From Artocarpus heterophyllus (Eukaryota > Streptophyta > Magnoliopsida > Rosales > Moraceae): DNA of 64,000 nt. The position numbers and the translations under genes were made by a program. Positions within the stretch are counted from its first letter, which is position 1. Each line of letters opens with the position of its first letter. Shown here piece after piece: positions 25,923-37,365 of this stretch. The DNA is taken from assembly GCA_025403435.1 (NCBI GenBank), contig CM046347.1:24564597-24628596 (forward strand), written 5' to 3'. A model generated the notes under the pieces. It was not told the DNA's origin. It worked only from the letters and a program-made list of their open reading frames with translations, and ran no database searches.

Positions 25923-26609
25923 CGAGAGCTGAAAAATTTTTAAAAAAGGTGCAGTTTTTTCAATGCAGTTTTAATTTTTCTTTTGGGACAATTCTAAGAA
26001 ACATTAAATTTGGATATGACTGGAAATATGAAGTGTCCAATTCATACGGGATTAAAGACTTGAAGACAAAATTACATGAAGAAGGATACAGCTTGAGGAT
26101 TCAAGGATGAAGAATCAATAATATATCTCGATTATTCTCTTGTAATCTTAGTTTTCTATTCTCTAGAGTGGAGCCATAATATTACGGTTATTATTATTAT
26201 TTTGCTTGTAGCTTTGCTTGATTGCTTTGCTTGTCTGTATTATAATATGATTTGCCATGTATATTGATAACATGTCATATAGAATAGGAAGTGCCACTCA
26301 TATTAACATTGTTCATGCATATTCTTAAAATAAAACCTTGATTTCAAAAAAAATTGAGTGGGAGAAAGTTTTCGAAGAGAGGACCTAAGGCCTCCATCGT
26401 TGGTCCATAGGCAGAACATAGTGGTCCTGACCCCTAGGAAGGGATTTTTATCATCTACCAGATTGGATCTTTGAGAGGATAAGGTATTTTAGCATGATTT
26501 ATGGTTGTACACCCCTAGGTGGTGATTATAAATCATGGATAAAATATTAAAACGATGGTTATACACTCACATTAATTTTATTATACACTCACATTATTGT
26601 AGATTGAAA

Positions 26610-27757
26610 ATGTCCAAAAATGCTTTATCATCGATAGTTGACAAAAACCTATTAACCGGTGAGAACTATAACGATTGGAAACAGAACCTAGATATCGTCA
26701 TGTCCTTTGAGAAACTAAAATATGTACTGACAACCCCTTGTCCTCCTGAGCCTACAGGAGACTCAAGTAATGAGCAATTCCAAGCGTATGATCGCTGGAA
26801 AGATGCTAATGATCAGGCCCGCTGCTATGTTATGGCTAGCATGAACAACGTGCTGTAGGCTCAACATCAGGATTATGAGACTACAAAATAGATCTTGGAT
26901 AATCTTGAGGATATGTTTGGAGGCCAAGCCATAACAAAGCGGCAAGGGGTGCTTCAGAAACTCTTAAACTGTAGACAGAGGCCGGGGACATCTATAAAGG
27001 AGCACATAATGTTGGTCATGGGTTACCTCGCTGAGGCTCAAACCAATGGAGCCGATATCGATGCTGAAACTTAGATGACTATGGTCTTTGAGAATCTATC
27101 TAAGGAATTTATTCCATTTAGAGCAACTTTTAATTTAAGCAATAGACGGGATATGACCTTAACAGAACTGATGAAACAATTACAGGAGTTCAAACTGCTG
27201 ATTAGGGAGTCTCCTGCTGGTGGTGAGGCCAACATGGTAGCTGCTTCTGATTCCAATCCTAACTCTAGGAATGGAAAGAATCAACAGGGCAAAAACGGGA
27301 AGTCTTCTATTCCTGCTGCTACTAAAAGCAAGAAGAAGAAGAAGAAGAACCCGAAGAAGCTTAAGTGCTTCTTCTGTGGAAAGGTCGGGCATATCAAGAA
27401 GCATTGCAAGGACTTCCTTTCCAAAGGAGGTAGGTGTGATCTTCCATATTTAGAAACTTGTTTGGTTGAGGAATCTAATGACATTTGGGTCATAGATTCT
27501 GGTGCAACTAATCTTGTTTGTGTTTCTCTACAGGGGTTCAAAGAAACGAGAAGTCTTCTACATGAGGACTTCACGCTTCGGATGGGCGATGGATCCTTGG
27601 TCTCAGCGGAAGCAGTGGGAGACGTCCATCTTTATTTTGATAATTATAGGAATTTATTTTTGCAAGATTCTTTTTATGTTCCTAAATTTAAAAGGAATTT
27701 AATTTCTGTAGCTTGTTTATTTAAAGACTCCTACTTGGTTTCTTTTAATGATAAAGT
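26610..27757 (+). pseudogene. copia Gag-protease, element C/E (three amber stops, truncated)
   Basis: Gag coats the element RNA and the aspartic protease would process the polyprotein. The frame starts at ATG 26610 (MSKNALSSIVDKNLLTGENY) and is broken by in-frame TAG codons at 26856, 26889 and 27072; no frameshift is needed to read through. A Lys-rich stretch precedes a CX2CX4HX4C zinc knuckle (CFFCGKVGHIKKHC, about 27366-27407). Next comes the protease DSGATN motif (27494 onwards), then the conserved DSFYVPKFKRNLISVACL segment. The gene is cut at 27757 by LTR D of a second element, and no integrase or RT of this element survives downstream. The frame runs on to 27800 only by chance through LTR D. 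Confidence 0.85.
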
Positions 27758-29801
27758 TGTTGGAAAAAATAATTTGAGGTACGCAGTGGGAATTTTTTAG
27801 ATTTTAACATCAGAGTATTTTTCCAAAACACAAGTTTGACATGCTATATGTATAAATTAAACAGATCTTACTAACCTTTGTGCATCAAAGAACCTCCGCA
27901 ACCTATGAAGAGAAGTAACATTCCAGAAGAGCCTCAACCAACTGGTCTTCTTTGCTATTCTCTATCCGCGATCGGAGGGAGTGTGGGCTCACTCATACAG
28001 CTCTTCCACCAGTGACTCTCCTTCCAACCAATCGAGAGAACCTAAAGCTAGTGTTCGTGATTTGTGAACAAAAGCTCTCAGGGAGTTTTCATATGCTCAC
28101 CAGAAGAGTATCACTCTTAATCTCTCAATTGATCTGAGTAACTCATGAGACTTACTCCCTTTATATAGCAATTGGTCCTGGGGTCAGTCCTTATCAGATT
28201 AGGTCTCAAAAACTCAAAATAAAATCAAGTTTAGATCAATATCTGATAAGATTCGCGTGAAAAAGCATAATCTTATCTCTCGTTGATCGATAGGTCGAAC
28301 AGCCTGATCGGTAGGCTAAACAGGCCCCATCGGCAAGCCAAACACGTAGATCGGCAGGACGAACTGCCGCGTAAATATCTCCATGAATTTTTTATTTTTC
28401 TCCCGAGATTCTATAGGATAAAGTCTCAGTTCTAATTCAAATAACCCAATAGAAAAGTTATCTGATCAAAACAAACTTTATCAAGATAATCTCTAAGAAA
28501 ATAAATCAATTCACCATAATTCTACAAGTTTATCTTGATTTAATTTATCCAATTAAATCAACCGATAAATAGACAAGAATTATCCGATCCCATTAATTCA
28601 ACAAGTTTATCTTAAAGTAATTTTATTACAAAATTAATTCAACCAATAAACAGACATGAATTATTTGATTCTTCTAAATTTTAAACCAATCTGATAAATC
28701 CGACATAAGTCACCAATTATTGAAAAAGCACGCCGTATCATTATAGGATTTTGTGAGCTAACAAAGGGGACCAAAATAGACCTATAAAGTTCAAGCTCAT
28801 GATAATTATGAAACCCAATATCCCAGATATACATTTCACAATTATCAACTCCAACGCTACTCCACTAAAAGCTTGGAGCTGCACTCTCGAACTTTATAAA
28901 ATTACGAAGCTCGTATAGCTAAGTCTCCATGACACATCATAGTGTGTCGTATCTACAAATGATAATCCATAATCGGCTTAAGAACAAGTTCTGTCTTACC
29001 TTCCCGATTATTTTTATCATACGTTCCATTATCTCACCACTAGAAAACTTTCCATCCAAAGATAGTATACCATTCGGCTACACCTATGTATCCAAATGGT
29101 TGAGCGCTCCAATTTTTCAATTACAGGATAACGCATATAAGAGGATATTATTACTCCTAAAGAGGAGCTATGGATTCCATATCTATGAATAACAAGTCTA
29201 CATTATCAAGAGTCATGCCTCCAACGTACCGGAATGCATACCACTATTGAGATGTAGGAGTCACCGTTTGGTACATCAAAAGACACAAGTCGAGACAACG
29301 GGCCCACTATCCATCTCAGGATTAAGATACAATACAAATGATTGTCTAAAGTGAATCGATTTGCCAAGACAGAATTATTAATCCAAATCAATTCAATTTG
29401 TGTCCTGATCCAACACATTGTCACCTATGACAACGTGACAATGTTTCTATTCATGAAGTCTAACTCCGATGGCCAAGACAAACCATCTCCCAATCGGAAT
29501 ATAGACAACATAACAATCTTTGCATGAATAAAGCGCCCAACTTTGTTCCTTCGATTGCGGATCATATGTTTTAGACCGTCTCCTTAAGAATCGTGTCTTC
29601 CGCATAATCAGTCCATCATGTGCCCAATTCTTAAAGGTTTAGACCGACAGTCTCAGACTACTGTTTGCTTAACATACATTCAACAAATATGAATGTAAAG
29701 AGGACAAGATTTGGTATTTATAAATGAATAAATTCTTTATTGATAAAAATGTCTCCAAAAATATATTACATTTTTACTCCTTAGGGTATACATGTCTAAC
29801 A
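27758..29801 (-). mobile_element. 3' LTR (LTR D, 2044 bp) of an inverted, nested copia element
   Basis: On the minus strand it starts TGTTAGACATGTATACCC at 29801 and ends ...TTTTTTCCAACA at 27758. It is preceded (element orientation) by the typical copia polypurine tract, so it is a 3' LTR. Four quasi-palindromic units at 28285-28366; TATA-like TATATAAA on the minus strand at 28160-28167. About eight extra bases lie near its 3' end compared with other copies. Sequence variants group it apart from LTRs C and E, so it belongs to a separate insertion that landed in the protease region of element C/E. Confidence 0.85.
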
Positions 29802-29816
29802 ATCTCCCACTTGCAC
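29802..29816 (-). other. Polypurine tract of nested copia element D
   Basis: Minus-strand GTGCAAGTGGGAGAT immediately before the LTR, the plus-strand primer site typical of plant copia elements. It abuts the pol stop codon. Confidence 0.85.
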
Positions 29817-32395
29817 TAAGTGAGTAAATACAGCAAATTTTGCATCCCCATAGATTCCACATGTTTCTCGAAAACTCTCTCAGTAAGTGTCTTCGTAAAT
29901 GGATCAGCTAAATTGTCCTCTGACGTGATCTTGCACACCGTGACATGCCCGCCCTCAACGAAGTCCTTTATCACATGATAATTTCGATCAATATGCTTAC
30001 TATTCTTGTGAAATCTTGATTCCTTAGCATTAGCTACCGCCGCACTGTTATCACAGTACAGTGATACCGCCTTATCCATACCAGGAACTACCTCAAGATC
30101 CCTAAGAACCTTGCGAAGCCACACTGCTTCTTTTGAAGCATCACTAGCTGCCACATATTCGGCCTCCATCGTTGAATTAGAAGTGCAATCTTGCTTCACA
30201 CTTCTCCAACTAATGGCACCGCCACCCAGAGCAAACACAAACCTCGAAGTCGATTTCCTAGAATCCAGACAGGATTGAAAATCCGAGTCAGTATATCCTA
30301 GAGGAGTCAGGTCCTCACCCGAATACACAAACATATACCCTTGAGTGCTTCTCAGGTACTTGAAAATATGCTTTACAGCAACCCAATGGTTCAGTCCTAG
30401 ATCCGTCTGAAATCGACTTACAATCTTGACTGCATAGCTAATATCCGATCGTGTGCAAAGCATGGCATACATGAGACTACCCACTGCCAAAGCATAGGAC
30501 ACCTTCTTCATGTATTCTCTTTGTTCATAAGACTTTGGTGAGTCTTTCTTAGAAAGAGTAATTCCAGACCTAGATGGTTGTCCACTTTTCTTGGAATCCT
30601 ACATTGCAAATCTCCTGAGAATTTATCTATGTAGCCAGCCTGTGACAAAGCTATCATTTTGTTCTTCCTATCTCGAAAGATCTGGATACCGAGAACAAAA
30701 TTAGCCTCACCCAAGTCCTTCATGTCAAACTGCTTGGTCAACCATAATTTGATCGATGACAACGCCCCAACGTCATTGCTAATTAGCAGAATGTCATTTA
30801 CATAGAGCAGTAGAAAAACCACCTTCCCATCCTTAATGTGTTTGTAAACACATGGTTCATCCACATTTTGTGAGAACCCATAAGTCTTGATCACCTGATT
30901 AAATCTTATGTTCCAAGAAGGAGAAGCCTGGTTAAGTCTATAAATTGAATTTAGCAGCTTACAAACCTTACCCTCTTGACCCGTGACCTTGAACCCGTCT
31001 GGTTGTTCCATACAAATGGACTCATCAAGATAGCCATTCAGAAAGCCGTCTTGACATCCATCTGTCAAATCTTGTAGTCGAGAGCGGCAACGATGGACAA
31101 GAGAATCCGGATGGAGTTAAGCATGGCTACAGGCAAAAAGGTTTCCTCATAATCGATTCCTTCCTTTCGTATATAACCCTTAGCTACTAGTCTAGCCTTA
31201 AAGATTTCAACCTTTCCATCCACTCCTCTTTTCCTCTTGTAGATCCACTTACACCCTATGGGTTTTACCCCTTCGGGAAGATCCACAAGCTCCCAGACAT
31301 GATTAGTCTCCATAGACTTCATCTCAATGTTCATGGCCTCTGTCCAGAGTTTTGAATCAACATCTTCCATAGCTTCTACGTAAGTATAAGGATCCTTGTC
31401 ATGTTCATCCGGTTCAGCCAGGAAGACCTCCCTATTGAACATATACCTTTTAGGTTGACGCCCGATCCTCCCACTACGCTGAAGCCCCTGAGATTGTTGT
31501 TCAAGTTTGTTTGATTTTTCTACACTGATTGAAACGGTTTCATTCGGAACCTCCAGAGTGATTTGATCACTCCTTAACTCCTCAAGCACCACTTTGCTTT
31601 GAGGTTTAAAGTCATCCATGTAACTCTCCTCAAGGAAAGTTGCATTAGCAGAAACCACGACTTTATTTTCCTTTGGGTTATAAAAATAACCCCTTTTAAT
31701 CCCTTTTGGATGTCCTACAAACATGCAAACTTTCGAACGTGCTTCCAACTTATTCGGATCCTTAAACAGGACATGAGCCGGATATCCCCATATGCGAATA
31801 TGGTTTAAGGATGTCTTCCTTCTTGTCCACAACTCGTGAGGAGTTTTAGGGACTGATTTTAAAGACACATTGTTCAAAAGATAACATGCAGTTTGTAGTG
31901 CTTATCCCAAAAAGGATAAAGGTAATGATGAATAACTCATCATGGACCTGACCATGTCCAACAAACTCCTATTCTTCTCTCTGCTATGTCATTCTGCTGC
32001 GGAGTGCCCGGCGCAGTCAAATGGGATAAAATCCTATTCTCTAACAAGTGTTCCAAGAACTCATTAGAAAGGTATTCCCCACCTCGATCGGATCGAAGTG
32101 CCTTTATGGGTCTACCCAATTGTTTTTCCACTTCAGCCCGAAAATCCCTGAGCTTGTCAAAAGTTTTGCTTTTGTGGTGCATCAGGCACACATACCCATA
32201 TCTTGAGTAATCGTCAATAAAAGTGACGAAGTACTCATACCCTCCTTGTGCCCGGATGTTCATCGGTCCGCAAACATCACTATGCACAGGTTCTAGAACC
32301 CCTTCGGCCCTATTGCCCTTAGACCCAAATGGTCTTTTGGTCATTTTACCCTCCAAACAAGATTTACATTGAGGTATAGATTCCACCTTTAAGTC
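29816..32395 (-). pseudogene. copia Pol: integrase, RT and RNase H, element D (broken)
   Basis: In element order (high to low coordinates): integrase core from ESIPQCKSCLEGKMTKRPFG (32386), with HSDVCGPM, LRSDRGGEYLS and AERR giving the D,D,E residues. Two frame changes lie near 31985 and 31900. Then come the integrase C-terminus and RT start (31877-31065), broken by W-to-TGA next to DYKI and a one-base loss near 31042. RT follows at 31068-30508. Its active-site motif reads YVNDILL instead of YVDDILL, losing a catalytic Asp. RNase H (30511-29816) is well preserved, with GYTDSDF, MEAEY and YCDNSAA blocks. Gag, protease and the 5' LTR of this element are missing; the 5' edge is a hairpin deletion junction at 32366-32424. 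The 2 kb LTR and pol type suggest an Angela/Ikeros-like lineage, but this is not firm. Confidence 0.9.
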
Positions 32396-32424
32396 ACTTA
32401 AAAGTGGAATCTATACCTCAATGT
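32366..32424. repeat. 29-bp snap-back inverted repeat at a deletion junction
   Basis: Arms 32366-32394 and 32396-32424 are reverse complements with one mismatch and a single spacer base. The left arm is native integrase coding sequence (minus strand, KVESIPQC). The right arm is an inverted copy of it joined to the middle of LTR E, with TGTG shared at the joint. This is the signature of a templated, fold-back repair event. Confidence 0.85.
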
Positions 32425-33935
32425 GTCTTTTGATGTACCAAAGGGTGACACCCACATCTTAATAGTGGTATGCATGCCGGTACGTTGGAGGCATGACTCT
32501 TGATAGCGTAGACGTGTTATTCATAGATATGGAATCCATAGCTCCTCTTTAGGAGTAATGATATCTTCTTATATGCGTTATCCTGTAATTGGAAAACTAG
32601 AGCTCTCAACCATTTGGATACATAGGTGTAACCGAATGGTATATTGTCTTTGGATGGTAAGTTTCTAATGGTGAGATAATGGAATGTAAAATAAAAATAA
32701 TCAGGAAGGTAAGATAAAACTTGTCCTTAAGCCGATTATGGAGTATCATATGGGGATACGATACATTATGATTTGTCATGGAGACTTAGCTATACGAGCT
32801 TCGTAATTCTATGTAGTTCGAGAGTACAGCTCCAAGCTTTTAGTGGAGTAGCATTGGAGTTGATAATTATGAAATGTATATTTGGGATATTGGGTTTCAT
32901 AATTATCAGGAGCTTGAACTATATAGGTCCATTTGTTACCCTTTGCTAGCTCACAACATCCTGTAATGACACTACGTGTTTTTCCAATAATTGGTGACTT
33001 GTGTCAGATTTATCAGATTGGTTAAAATTTGGAAGAATTAAATCATTCATGTCTGTTTATCGATTGAATTAATTTTGTAAGAAATTAATTCAAGATAAAC
33101 TTGTTGATTGGGATCAGATAATTCTTGTCTGTTTATCTGTTGATTTAATTTTGGATAAATTAGATCAAGATAAACTTGTAGAATTATTGAGAATTGATTT
33201 ATTTTCTTAGAGATTATCTAGATAAAGTTGTTTTGATCAAATAACTTCTCTATTGGGCTATTTGAATTAAAACTGAGACTTTGTCCTATAGAATCTCGGG
33301 TGAAAAGTAAAAGATTCGCGAGATTTTTTATTCGGTAGTTCGGCCTACCGATGGACGTGTTCGGCCTGCCGATGGGACCTGTTCGGCCTGCCGGTCAGGT
33401 GGTTTAGCCTGCCGATCAGCGAAGGATAAGATCACACGTATCCATGCGGATCTTATCAGATATTGATCCAAATTTGACTATGATCTGAATTTTGAGACCT
33501 AATCTGATAAGGACTGACCCTAGGACCAACCTCTATAAATAGGGAGTGATTCTCACAAGTTACTCAGATCAATAGAGAGATTAAGAGTGATAGTCTGCTA
33601 AGTGAGAATATGAAAAACTCCCTGAGAGCTTTTGTTTACAAATCACGAACACTTGCTTTGGGTTCTCTCGATTGGTTGGAAGGAGAGTCACCGGTGGAAG
33701 AGATGTACGTGTGAGCCCACACTCACTCCGATCATGGATAGAGAATAGCAAAGAAGTCCAGTTGGTTGAGGCTCTTCTGGAACGTTATTTCTCTTCACAG
33801 ATTGCGGAGGTTCTTCAGCATATAAAGGTTAGTAGGATCTGGTTAATTTATGCATATAGCATGTCAAACTTGTGTTTTGAAAATTACTCTGATGATATAA
33901 ATTTTTAAAATTCCACTACGTATCTTTTTCCAACA
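32422..33935 (+). mobile_element. 3' LTR (LTR E) of copia element C/E, 5'-truncated
   Basis: Matches LTR C from its TGTGTCTTTTGATGTACC segment (about 23698) to the end TTTTTCCAACA. The first ~515 bases are lost at the hairpin junction. Quasi-palindromic units at 33339, 33360, 33382 and 33403 are the cleanest set among the copia LTRs. TATAAATA at 33534-33541. GTCCC at 33936-33940 is the near-match to GTGCC before LTR C. Confidence 0.9.
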
Positions 33936-33940
33936 GTCCC

Positions 33941-34694
33941 GAAGGTTGGACTAGTTATGTTTGGTTTGGGATTAGCTACCCCTCTCCTCTCATGACAGCG
34001 CGCCTATGATGATGATGTTTATAGTGTAACACTTGGGCCCCAAAAATAAAACGAATGAAGTTTTTAATATGATAATGATAATGAAAGATATGTTCTATAT
34101 GAAACTGTGCCAAGTGCATTATTATGTTAATGATGATTATGATTACGATGTTTCATAAAGGTCTTCATAAAATGTTTTATCTTGTGAGATAGGAAAGTGT
34201 ACTTACTAAACTTTTGCCTACTTAGTTTATAATCATGTTGCAGATAAAGGTAAGAGGACCGTGGAATAGGTGGAGGGCGAAGACGGGCGTGTGGACTATG
34301 AACGATTGATTGGAAATGGAAGAACGCCAAGAAAGAATAATTTTTTTTAAACTATATTTTTATTTCTTTGAATGCTTAAATTTCCGCACTATTAAGTAAA
34401 AAGACTTGTTTTACATTTATTTTGATTTTACAGAAGTTCAGTCTACCGAACTGTTAAAAGCAGATTTTAAAGTTTGTTTTGAAATTTTATTTGAAATATG
34501 ATTTTTGTTAATTTGGCATTGATAAACTATAAAAAAAAAAGATTTGAAATATTTGGAATATATAAAAAAAATTGTATGCATGGATCTTGGGATATGTTTA
34601 TCAAATTGTGTTTAAATTTAAATGGTTATCTTATAAATAATTATAACAAGGATGAAAGTAATGATTATTGTGACGTCCGTAAGGGGGCGTTACA
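33941..34694 (+). mobile_element. 3' portion of the split gypsy-type solo LTR
   Basis: Continuation of 20706-23182 after the copia insertion, ending GGGCGTTACA, which mirrors the TGTAATGCCC start. No coding content is visible. Confidence 0.75.
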
Positions 34695-35761
34695 ATAGAG
34701 GGGTCACGGGAGGGGTTTCCAAATGACAAGAGCCAAAAGTTGGGGACAGTGCATACGACACGTAACAAATGGGGGGGGGGCAAAACAAAGAGACAGCTAA
34801 AATGATGGGAAAGAGGGGCTAAGGGAGGCAAAAAGGCATGTAACAAAGGGTAGTGGAGACGGTGAGTACGACAGTTACCAAACGATGGGGGACCAAAGTG
34901 ACAGGAGACAGTGGGTAGGGCAAAAACAACATGAAGCAGAGGGTGGAGATGAACACAATGACAGGTGACAATGGAGGGAGAGCCTGAAAACGACAAGCAT
35001 ATCGTCTCTGCCCATCACGGTGGGCAGAGACGACGACTTGTAAAGGAGCTAACATGCATAGGGGTAGAAAAGTGAGGTTCATGGCCAAAAATTAATTCAA
35101 GGGAAAATTTCAAAAAAAAAGAAGAAGAAAGATTTGAGCCTAAAAAACTTACCGTGTTTGAGCTCACCGACAATTGGGTAGACTCCAACCCAATCCAAGC
35201 AACTTGCGAAAAGGACACCGATCGCCTATTCCGACGTCGATAATGATAACAGGCCAATAAAGGACAGTGGGTCATATATGGTTTATGCTAGCCCGATCTA
35301 AATCGACAGAAAAGAGATGAGTGAGTCGAGGGGAAAACTTCTCATCAGCGGGACTAATGGTGGTCATTTAAATAAAGATAGAGAAAGTGAGAGAGCAAGA
35401 GAGATGGGTTTCTAGAAGACGAGAGAAGAGAGATCAAGCACCTATACCCAGTTGAGAGTTAGGGGATTTATTGTAGAAGAACGGTAAAAAAAATTCTTGG
35501 GCAAAGAGATTGCAAGAAATCCCTGTTGTAAAGTAGGAATCATGAAAATTTGGATCAGAGGAATCTTCACTGTAGCAACAGCATTGAAGTCTTAAGAAAA
35601 CAACCCCTAGTTGAACTTGGGATCCTGGACTTGGAGGTCTCAAAAATTGATTCAAATGATTTGGATTTTTAGTACACCAAACAAGAACATATGGCTCTCG
35701 TAGTACTCAAATCTAGACTTGAGTTCGTTCAGTCATATAAGTACTTAAACCAAATGGACCC
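34695..35761 (-). mobile_element. Distal end of the Harbinger right arm
   Basis: Reverse complement of about 5650-6670 of the left arm, including the CCTGTCATTTTGG minisatellite and the sequence around the left arm's CT-rich leader. It ends in the PIF-like terminal sequence GGGTCCATTTGGTT (minus strand, inward from 35761), followed by TAA. Short open frames on the minus strand (34631-35275) mirror the repeat-derived frames of the left arm and are not genes. Confidence 0.7.
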
Positions 35762-35764
35762 TAA

Positions 35765-37365
35765 GAACATGATCTTAAGTCTTTTAAACATTATTGCTAA
35801 TTTTTTTTTAACTAATATAACAATACTATTAATGTGACAACAATTAACACAAATACACTTCGTACGTGAAATTACAGTAGGTAACTTAAGTAAAATCTTA
35901 TTAATTAACACAGGTCTTTTAGAGTGACCGAGAAGACCACTCTCAATCTTAAGCTGAATAGGGAGGGTGAGTTACAAATATTACAATTTAACTAAGAAGA
36001 CTATTACCATTTGTCTAAAAATTTGGGAAGATTGGACTCGAGATTTTGAGAAGACCGATGGGACTGGTAAGACTAATACCATTCATGCCTTCCTATCAGT
36101 AAGACTTATAACCAGTGTGGCTAGTCTACATGGTCAAGATATCTAGTTTAAATTTCATAGCCAGTAGACTATTTCAAACATGTAAGACCGATCAAATCGA
36201 TGGCTGGTCGATAAGAATTTGTTTGCCAATTTTTAGATGATCGATAGGATTGGTATGATCAATTCCTTCAAAACCCAGTCCTCCTGATTCAATTAATGCT
36301 TTTTTAATAACAAATAAAGTAAAAGTAATTTTAACAATGAATGAACTCGAAAAAAATACAAAATAATATTTTACTTAATAAATTAATAAAATAGCAAATC
36401 TACTCCAAGCTTTTGAAATAGTTTACCAATACAAAGTTTTGCAAGTTGCAAATACAATAAAATCTAATTTAGTCAAATTTATTAAAAAGAGATGTCATTT
36501 ACAAGTTCTCATGAAAGTTTATTTCTTGATGGAGTCGTTTGTTTTTGGCTCTTCATCCTCTCTATCCATGCCTTATCATATTGATAATATATGACAATAT
36601 CAATCATGTTCCAATTAAAAAAAAAGCATTGTTATTAAAGAATATTGAAAATGGTAAAAAATAATAAAAAAGGTAAGACCATAAGTCTTTATGGGAAGAC
36701 CGAACCCAGTCATCTTTCGACCGCTTTAACCAGTCTCACTGGTCATCTATTGATCTCTAGGTACTTTCCATATGGCATTTTCTTTAGATTTACATGTTTT
36801 TTAGGTCAAAAATGGGGCAGAATAGGATAAATCATTATTGATTTTCTAAATTAAATTCCAAAACATGAATACCCAATCTTTAAACAACAATGTAAAGTTA
36901 AATATAAGAGATTTTAAGATTAGCTTGCTAAAATCTTAGGGATTTGACGATATCTTGTACTTTTCTCTTTCCTTGTGGCTGGAAATTAATGCCCAAAGAC
37001 TTAATGTTGGTGGAGGATGTCACCGGAGCATATGGATGGCGATTTTGGGAGGGTGGTGGTGGAGGGCAATGATGGGGGAGAGAGAGGACTTGTTTGGAGG
37101 GTTTTTTCCAAAAGGAGATTTTTTTTAGAGGAAGAAGATGATATTTTTATTTTAGTTTTTTTTATTATTAGAATTTATTTTATTTTTTTATTTCTAAAGG
37201 GCATTTTGGAGAAAAGAAAATTTTCATTAATAAATAAGATCATTGGTGCAACATTCCCACCTTGTCAGTTACTCATGCAATGTCATGCTTATACTTTAAT
37301 CTCATATTTGCAACGTACCCTTCAATATCATCCTTCTCTAATTTCTGAAAAAAGATTTAGGCCGA
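35765..37365. other. AT-rich intergenic stretch, no gene seen
   Basis: No coding sequence or RNA gene is recognised. The 35920-36290 part is rich in AAGACCGAT, GACTGGT and ACCAGT words that often form short inverted pairs, which may be debris of another repeat family. 37010-37140 is GA/GT-rich. Confidence 0.5.

Larger units (their letters stand above)
20706..34694 (+). mobile_element. Gypsy-type solo LTR (~3.2 kb), split by a nested copia element
   Basis: The outer ends are TGTAATGCCCGCC at 20706 and GGGGGCGTTACA ending at 34694, with a perfect ATAGA duplication on each side (20701-20705, 34695-34699). The LTR itself is 20706-23182 plus 33941-34694, about 3.23 kb. The copia insertion lies between. 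No PBS, PPT or gypsy coding sequence accompanies it, so it is a solo LTR. A likely promoter TATA is at 21363. The LTR body (21400-23180) is AT-rich with no open frame of note. Confidence 0.85.
11915..35761 (-). mobile_element. PIF/Harbinger-type element, right arm, split by three insertions
   Basis: This is the reverse complement of the left arm from 11876 back to about 5650, interrupted by solo LTR A (15617-17641), solo LTR B (17854-19723) and the nested gypsy-type solo LTR (20706-34694). Removing these with one TSD copy each leaves about 5.95 kb. The distal part is 34695-35761. The far end reads, inward from 35761, GGGTCCATTTGGTT, which is typical of PIF-like terminal inverted repeats, and is followed by TAA (35762-35764), the usual 3-bp target of this superfamily. 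The matching inner TIR is degenerate near 11940 (GTTAGTATTTGGTT). Confidence 0.7.

Noticed and set aside
23183..33935. Autointegration (self-attack) of a single copia cDNA as the origin of the inverted half-element
   Set aside because: LTR D carries different subfamily variants from LTRs C and E, so two separate insertions and a deletion explain it better.
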